The notes under the pieces: generated by a model | What the model was told of the DNA's origin: nothing | The model's database searches: none | What the model saw: the letters and a program-made list of their open reading frames with translations, nothing else | DNA from: Porticoccaceae bacterium | GTDB lineage: Bacteria > Pseudomonadota > Gammaproteobacteria > Pseudomonadales > Porticoccaceae | DNA length: 10,830 nt | Reading direction: 5' to 3' | NCBI GenBank assembly: GCA_023255165.1 | Contig: JALRJD010000150.1 | Location: 1-10,830 of the forward strand | In this document: one piece after another, positions 6,751 to 10,830 of the stretch | How the letters are laid out: each line of letters opens with the position of its first letter | Numbering within the stretch: position 1 is the first letter of the stretch | Program-made: the position numbers and the translations under genes

Positions 6751-8241
6751 ATGGCTAATCAACAAGCCACCAAAGTCGTTATTGTTGGCGGTGGAACCGC
6801 AGGCTGGATGGCAGCGGCGTCGCTGAGCAAACTGATCGGCCCCAATATTGATGTCACGGTGATCGAGTCGGATGAGATCGGCACCGTTGGAGTTGGCGAA
6901 GCAACCATTCCCACCATGATGACCTTGCATCAGCTGCTGAAAATTAATGAGCGCGAATTCCTCGCTGCGGTTCAGGGTACATTCAAGTTGGGCATCAGTT
7001 TCGAAAACTGGAAACAACCGGGCCACAGCTATATCCACTCCTTCGGGCGCACCGGACAGGACTGCTGGGCGGGAGGTTTTCAGCACTTCTGGATGAAGGG
7101 CAAGCAGATTGGCATCAACCATGAATACGGCCGCTACAGCGCCGAACTGATGGCGGCCAAGGCCGGCAAGTTTGCCGTGTTGCCCGATAACGGCCTGAGC
7201 TACGCCTTCCATATGAATGCCACTCTGTATGCCAAATTTCTCCGCGAGATGGCGGAGAAACATGGCTGCCAGCGCATTGAAGGCAAGATTACCCGGGTCG
7301 ATACCAACAGCAACAATGGCTATATCGACAGTGTCACCCTCGAGTCTGGCCGCACCATTGGCGCCGATCTATTTGTCGACTGCAGTGGTTTTCATGGACT
7401 GCTTATCGACAAAACCCTGCACACTGAATACGAAGACTGGTCCAACTGGCTGCCCTGCGACAGCGCTGTCGCGGTGCAGACCGAGTCGGTCGGCGAACCG
7501 ATTCCCTACACCAGAGCCATCGCCCGTGATGCCGGCTGGCAGTGGCGCATTCCGCTGCAATCCCGGGTTGGCAATGGCATGGTGTTCTGCAGCCAATACC
7601 TCTCAGACGAGCAGGCCGCTGAAACATTGTTGCAGCATGTTGAAGGCCAACCTCTGACCGCCCCGAGAATTATTAAATTCCGCACCGGTCAGCGCATGCA
7701 GCACTGGAATAAAAACTGCGTTGCATTGGGGCTAGCCAGTGGTTTTGTCGAACCTCTGGAATCAACCAGCATTCACCTGATTCAGCGGGGTATTATTCGG
7801 CTGTTGCAGATGTTCCCCCATGAGGGAATCCGGCAGCCCGATGTGGTTGAGTTCAATCGTCAGATGCGCGATGAGTTCGCCTTTGTGCGCGACTTTATCG
7901 TAATGCACTACCATCTCACGGAACGCGAGGACACGCCGTTCTGGCGCCATTGCAAGACCATGCCCATACCGGATAGCTTGCGGCATCGCCTCGACCTGTT
8001 TAAGCAGACCGGTCGTATCTTCCAAGCCGCTGGCGATGTCTTCGCCGAGAATAACTGGGCTCAGGTAATGCTTGGCCAGGGACTGATTCCGCAGCAGTAT
8101 CACCCGATTGTCGACAGCATGAGTGACAGCGAGTTAAGTAACTTTCTTAACGGGCTGGCCGCCAATGTCGATCATTTGGTGGCCCAGCTGCCCAGCCATC
8201 AGGCGTTTATTTCACATTACTGCCCGGCCGAGCCCGCATAG
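6751..8241 (+). CDS. Flavin-dependent tryptophan halogenase, canonical motifs
   Basis: 496 residues of the PrnA/RebH type: with FADH2, O2 and chloride or bromide it should halogenate an indole or related aromatic substrate in the cytoplasm. Motifs are intact: GGGTAGW at 13-19, GEATIP at 49-54, catalytic K79 in TFKLG (the same number as in PrnA), DLFVDCSG at 206-213, WQWRIP at 263-268 and EPLESTS at 334-340, with E337 equivalent to PrnA E346; only the last residue of the usual STG differs (Ser). GGAG at 6739-6742 lies eight bases before the ATG. It is the last gene of the run, followed by a strong terminator. No flavin reductase is encoded here, so reduced flavin must come from elsewhere in the genome. 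Relatives beside TonB receptors in Brevundimonas and Xanthomonas are reported to prefer bromide and free indole in vitro, with natural substrates unresolved. Confidence 0.93.
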   Translation: MANQQATKVVIVGGGTAGWMAAASLSKLIGPNIDVTVIESDEIGTVGVGEATIPTMMTLHQLLKINEREFLAAVQGTFKLGISFENWKQPGHSYIHSFGRTGQDCWAGGFQHFWMKGKQIGINHEYGRYSAELMAAKAGKFAVLPDNGLSYAFHMNATLYAKFLREMAEKHGCQRIEGKITRVDTNSNNGYIDSVTLESGRTIGADLFVDCSGFHGLLIDKTLHTEYEDWSNWLPCDSAVAVQTESVGEPIPYTRAIARDAGWQWRIPLQSRVGNGMVFCSQYLSDEQAAETLLQHVEGQPLTAPRIIKFRTGQRMQHWNKNCVALGLASGFVEPLESTSIHLIQRGIIRLLQMFPHEGIRQPDVVEFNRQMRDEFAFVRDFIVMHYHLTEREDTPFWRHCKTMPIPDSLRHRLDLFKQTGRIFQAAGDVFAENNWAQVMLGQGLIPQQYHPIVDSMSDSELSNFLNGLAANVDHLVAQLPSHQAFISHYCPAEPA

Positions 8242-8277
8242 GTTCGCAATTTCTGTAAGCAGCTGCGACAACCAGCT

Positions 8278-8329
8278 CGGAAAAGAACTCCGGAAAACAA
8301 TCCCGAAAAGAACTCCCGCAAAATTCACA
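8278..8329 (+). repeat. Degenerate 13-bp tandem repeats after the halogenase operon
   Basis: Head-to-tail units CGGAAAAGAACTC (8278-8290), CGGAAAACAATCC (8291-8303), CGAAAAGAACTCC (8304-8316) and a decayed CGCAAAATTCACA (8317-8329). They fill the gap between the halogenase stop and the terminator. No coding or binding role can be assigned; a slippage remnant is the simplest reading. Confidence 0.55.
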
Positions 8330-8333
8330 GACG

Positions 8334-8367
8334 AAAAAAAAACCGCACTGTCGCCAGTGCGGTTTTT
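8334..8367. terminator. Bidirectional intrinsic terminator between convergent genes
   Basis: Perfect stem CCGCACTG (8343-8350) and CAGTGCGG (8355-8362) with a four-base TCGC loop, extended by five A:T pairs. T-tract TTTTT (8363-8367, with more T after) serves the plus strand, and nine A (8334-8342) form the T-tract for the minus strand. It ends the halogenase operon (stop 8241) and the convergent lipoprotein gene (stop 8388-8390). Confidence 0.9.
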
Positions 8368-8387
8368 CTGTTTTTCAGATCAGGCTA

Positions 8388-10817
8388 TCACTCTTTAACC
8401 AGATCAAATGTCCACCAGATACCAGTACCAACTTCAATGGTTGCTGTCAGATAGGTTCCGTCAAAGGTCAGCACGGTGTAGACAATAGCTTCAGGCGCAG
8501 CGGCTGAAGAGCCGAGCTCCAAACCATTAACCACTTTGGCCAGGCCGATATGCGCGCCTGTGCCAGTAAGCGTCAAAGTACCCGCGGCTTCATCATAGAC
8601 AAAGCTTGCACTGTTGCTGCCATCGTGTGGCGCAACGGGAGAGGCACAACCATCGGTAGCGGCGCCCTGCCAGGCTTCAACCCAGGTATCATCGCCCATA
8701 ACATTGGAGAATCCACCCAGCGCACTGAACACATAGCGATCGTCAAACAGGCAGCTACGCGCTTCTATACCAGCGCCGTTGGCAGCAGTTGTAGACCACC
8801 ACTCTTTGCTGCCCGCGGTTGGACCAACGCCTGCGGCGCCTTCACCATCAAGCTTCCAGGTGCCTGCCAGTGGGGAAGGAACAACCTTGACCAGATCAAA
8901 TGTCCACCAGATACCGGTACCGACTTCAAGGGTTACCGTCAGGTTTTCACCGTCAAAGGTCAATACAGTGTAGGTAATGGATTCCGGTGCAGCGGCCGAG
9001 TTTGGCAGCTCCAAGCCATTTACCACCTTGGCCAGACCCAGATGCGCGCCCTGACCGGAAAGCGTCAAGGTACCCGCAGCTTCATCATAAGCGAAGGTTG
9101 CAGCGCCGCTGCCATCGTGTGGTGCAACGGGAGTGCCACAACCATCTGCAGCAGCACCCTGCCAGGCTTCTACCCAGGTATCAGCGCCCATAACATTAGA
9201 GAATGAATCACCTTCACCGAACACATAGGTGTCGTCAAACAGACAGCTGCGCGCTTCAGTACCTGCGCCATTGGCGGCAGTTGTAGACCACCACTCTTTG
9301 CTACCTGCAGTTGGACCAACGCCTGCGGCGCCTTCACCAGCCAGTTTCCAGGTACCAGCCAATGGAGATGGCTGCTGCTTAACCAGATCAAAGGTCCACC
9401 AGATGCCGGTGCCGACTTCAATGGTTACCGTCAAATACTCACCATCAAAGGTCAATACAGTGTAGGTAATGGATTCCGGTGCCGCAGCTGAAGAGCCAAG
9501 CTCTAAACCATTAACCACCTTGGCCAGACCCAGATGCGCGCCCTGACCGGTAAGCGTCAAGGTGCCCGCAGCTTCATCGTAGGCAAAGGTTGCAGTGCCG
9601 CTGCCATCGTGTGGTGCAACGGGAGTGCCACAACCATCTGCAGCAGCGCCTTGCCAGGCTTCAACCCAGGTATCAGTGCCCATAACATTGGAGAATGAAT
9701 CAACTTCACCGAAAACATAGGTGTCGTCAAACAGACAGCTGCGCGCTTCAGTACCAGCACCGTTGGCAGCAGTTGTCGACCACCACTCTTTGCTGCCCGC
9801 GGTTGGACCAACGCCCGCGGCGCCTTCGCCGTCAAGCTTCCAGGTACCCGCGAGGGGTGAAGGTAAGTCTTTAACCAGATCGAAGGTCCACCAGATACCG
9901 GTACCGACTTCAATCGAAATGGTCAGGTACTCACCGTCGAAGGTTAAGACATTGTAAGTGATTGATTCAGGTGCAGCCGCTGAAGAGCTGAGCTCGGAAC
10001 CATTAACCACTTTGGCCAGGCCAAAATGCGCGCCTGTGCCAGTTACCGTTAAAGTGCCTGCGGCTTCATCATAAACATAGGTTGCGCTGTTGCTGCCATC
10101 GTGGGGAGCGACCGGAGCCGCACAGCCATCAGCGGCGGCGCCCTGCCAGGCTTCAACCCAGGTATCGTCGCCCATAACATTGGCAAAAGAACCATCTTCA
10201 CCGAGGACATAGGAATCGTCAAACAGACAGCTGCGCGCCTCAATGCCTGCACCATTGGCGGCAGTTGTAGACCACCACTCTTTGCTGCCCGCAGTTGGGC
10301 CAACACCCGCAGCGCCTTCGCCGTCAAGTCTCCAGGAACCGACAATGGTAATTTCCACTGGCTCCGGACAGCCTTCAGCACAGTATTCAACAGAACTTTC
10401 ATCGGTTGTCGCAGACACTGCAACCCCATCGACTCCACTGACATCGGTATAGGAGATGCTGAAAGTCACATCACCATCCAGATCCAGCTCAGTCATTGCA
10501 CGGGTAGCCGTCCATTCTCTGACTTTGCCTGTTACCTCGGCGGCAAAACCGCCAATGGTTACTACCGGCTGCATCAAGGCTTCACTTGCTTCGAAAATTA
10601 CCGAAACTGAATCGCCGAGTTTTGCTGTTCCATCCGCAACAGGATTTTTGGTCTTTGACTGCTTGATCGAAGCGCTCAGAATGGTTGGCGCAATACCATC
10701 ATTGCTTGGCTCAGGGAGCTTGTTCTCAGTAACAGTGTTTCCACCGCCACCACAAGCCGCAAGCATTAAAGAAACTGACAGCGCAAAGATTGCACCAAAG
10801 TGATTTGTTTGTCGCAA
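8388..10817 (-). CDS. Repeat-containing surface lipoprotein, 5' end uncertain
   Basis: At least 809 residues. The N-terminus is a lipoprotein signal: hydrophobic segment 7-19, then L-A-A-C with the lipidated Cys at 22 and a GGGG tether. Residues about 42-145 resemble a bacterial Ig-like domain (SVSVIFEASEAL, VTIGGFAAEV, DVTFSISYTDVSG). C146 and C150 follow, then four repeats from residues 161, 325, 489 and 653. Each has a WW pair, SCLFDD, TWVEAWQG, a second Cys, PVAPHDGS, YDEAAGTLT, GAH-GLAKVVNG and GTGIWWTFDLVK. The two cysteines per repeat suggest one disulfide each, as expected outside the cytoplasm. From memory such modules accompany secreted polysaccharide-degradation proteins of marine bacteria, so glycan binding is a weak guess; no enzyme motif was seen. 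The start is doubtful: TTG at 10815-10817 lacks a ribosome binding site, and the frame stays open to the window edge (W-V-G-R), so the true start probably lies outside. Confidence 0.85.
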   Translation of the reverse strand: MRQTNHFGAIFALSVSLMLAACGGGGNTVTENKLPEPSNDGIAPTILSASIKQSKTKNPVADGTAKLGDSVSVIFEASEALMQPVVTIGGFAAEVTGKVREWTATRAMTELDLDGDVTFSISYTDVSGVDGVAVSATTDESSVEYCAEGCPEPVEITIVGSWRLDGEGAAGVGPTAGSKEWWSTTAANGAGIEARSCLFDDSYVLGEDGSFANVMGDDTWVEAWQGAAADGCAAPVAPHDGSNSATYVYDEAAGTLTVTGTGAHFGLAKVVNGSELSSSAAAPESITYNVLTFDGEYLTISIEVGTGIWWTFDLVKDLPSPLAGTWKLDGEGAAGVGPTAGSKEWWSTTAANGAGTEARSCLFDDTYVFGEVDSFSNVMGTDTWVEAWQGAAADGCGTPVAPHDGSGTATFAYDEAAGTLTLTGQGAHLGLAKVVNGLELGSSAAAPESITYTVLTFDGEYLTVTIEVGTGIWWTFDLVKQQPSPLAGTWKLAGEGAAGVGPTAGSKEWWSTTAANGAGTEARSCLFDDTYVFGEGDSFSNVMGADTWVEAWQGAAADGCGTPVAPHDGSGAATFAYDEAAGTLTLSGQGAHLGLAKVVNGLELPNSAAAPESITYTVLTFDGENLTVTLEVGTGIWWTFDLVKVVPSPLAGTWKLDGEGAAGVGPTAGSKEWWSTTAANGAGIEARSCLFDDRYVFSALGGFSNVMGDDTWVEAWQGAATDGCASPVAPHDGSNSASFVYDEAAGTLTLTGTGAHIGLAKVVNGLELGSSAAAPEAIVYTVLTFDGTYLTATIEVGTGIWWTFDLVKE
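8391..10337 (-). repeat. Four long tandem coding repeats, period exactly 492 bp
   Basis: In coding order: repeat 1 at 9846-10337, repeat 2 at 9354-9845, repeat 3 at 8862-9353, repeat 4 at 8391-8861 (lacking only the linker). A common landmark (GTAGACC or GTCGACC) falls at 8791, 9283, 9775 and 10267, each 492 bases apart, giving 164 residues per unit with no indels. The units end in a linker of two variable residues plus PSPLAG (DL, QQ and VV variants). Repeats 2 and 3 resemble each other most, and repeats 1 and 4 share features against them. This is within-gene duplication, not a mobile element. Confidence 0.95.
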
Positions 10818-10830
10818 TCTGCCAACCCAG

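Noticed and set aside
3292..8241. A classic halogenated antibiotic biosynthetic cluster
   Set aside because: No peptide synthetase, polyketide synthase, prenyltransferase, flavin reductase or export gene is present; the receptor-SapC-cupin context fits an uptake-linked locus better.
8550..9206. Long open frames on the plus strand inside the lipoprotein repeats
   Set aside because: They recur with the repeats, being shadow frames opposite Ala/Gly/Thr-rich codons, have no ribosome binding site, and resemble no protein family.
8391..10337. 492-bp repeats as a CRISPR-like or mobile-element array
   Set aside because: The units are contiguous, in frame and coding, with no unique spacers, no terminal inverted repeats and no transposase.

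Overview
The window looks like a chromosomal segment from a marine-type gammaproteobacterium (Alteromonadales/Cellvibrionales-like; this is inference). The base composition is balanced, there is an outer-membrane TonB-dependent receptor of the Xanthomonas/Caulobacter/Alteromonas type, and there is a lipoprotein with an LAAC-GGGG lipobox. I see no mobile element, RNA gene or CRISPR array.

Layout. Positions 1-156 are a non-coding leader. Positions 157-3114 encode a 985-residue TonB-dependent receptor, closed by a hairpin terminator (3151-3180). A 177-bp gap follows, holding three 14-bp tandem repeats (3231-3272) and a 12-bp box also found in the receptor leader. Then come four same-strand genes in a probable operon: a flavin-dependent tryptophan-halogenase-like protein (3292-4863), a SapC-family protein (4904-5641), an FIH/JmjC-like cupin_8 oxygenase (5716-6729) and a second, more canonical halogenase (6751-8241). 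A strong bidirectional terminator (8334-8367) separates them from a convergent gene on the minus strand (8388-10817). That gene encodes a secreted lipoprotein with one Ig-like domain and four 164-residue repeats spaced at exactly 492 bp.

How it may fit together. Receptor, halogenase, SapC and cupin genes recur together next to sugar-uptake receptors in Xanthomonas, Caulobacter and Alteromonadales (established as a neighbourhood pattern; the biochemical role is unclear). The receptor would bring a substrate across the outer membrane. The two halogenase-like flavoenzymes and the Fe(II)/2-oxoglutarate-type cupin look like a modification module with no known substrate. No flavin reductase, transporter, glycoside hydrolase or regulator is in the window. 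The repeat lipoprotein may be a surface binding protein, possibly for glycans, but its link to the operon is only positional.

Most notable: the two halogenases differ at diagnostic active-site motifs; the cupin aligns closely with human FIH but has Arg at the 2-oxoglutarate-anchoring Lys position; the receptor and halogenase leaders share sequence; and the lipoprotein repeats have an A-B-B-A similarity pattern.
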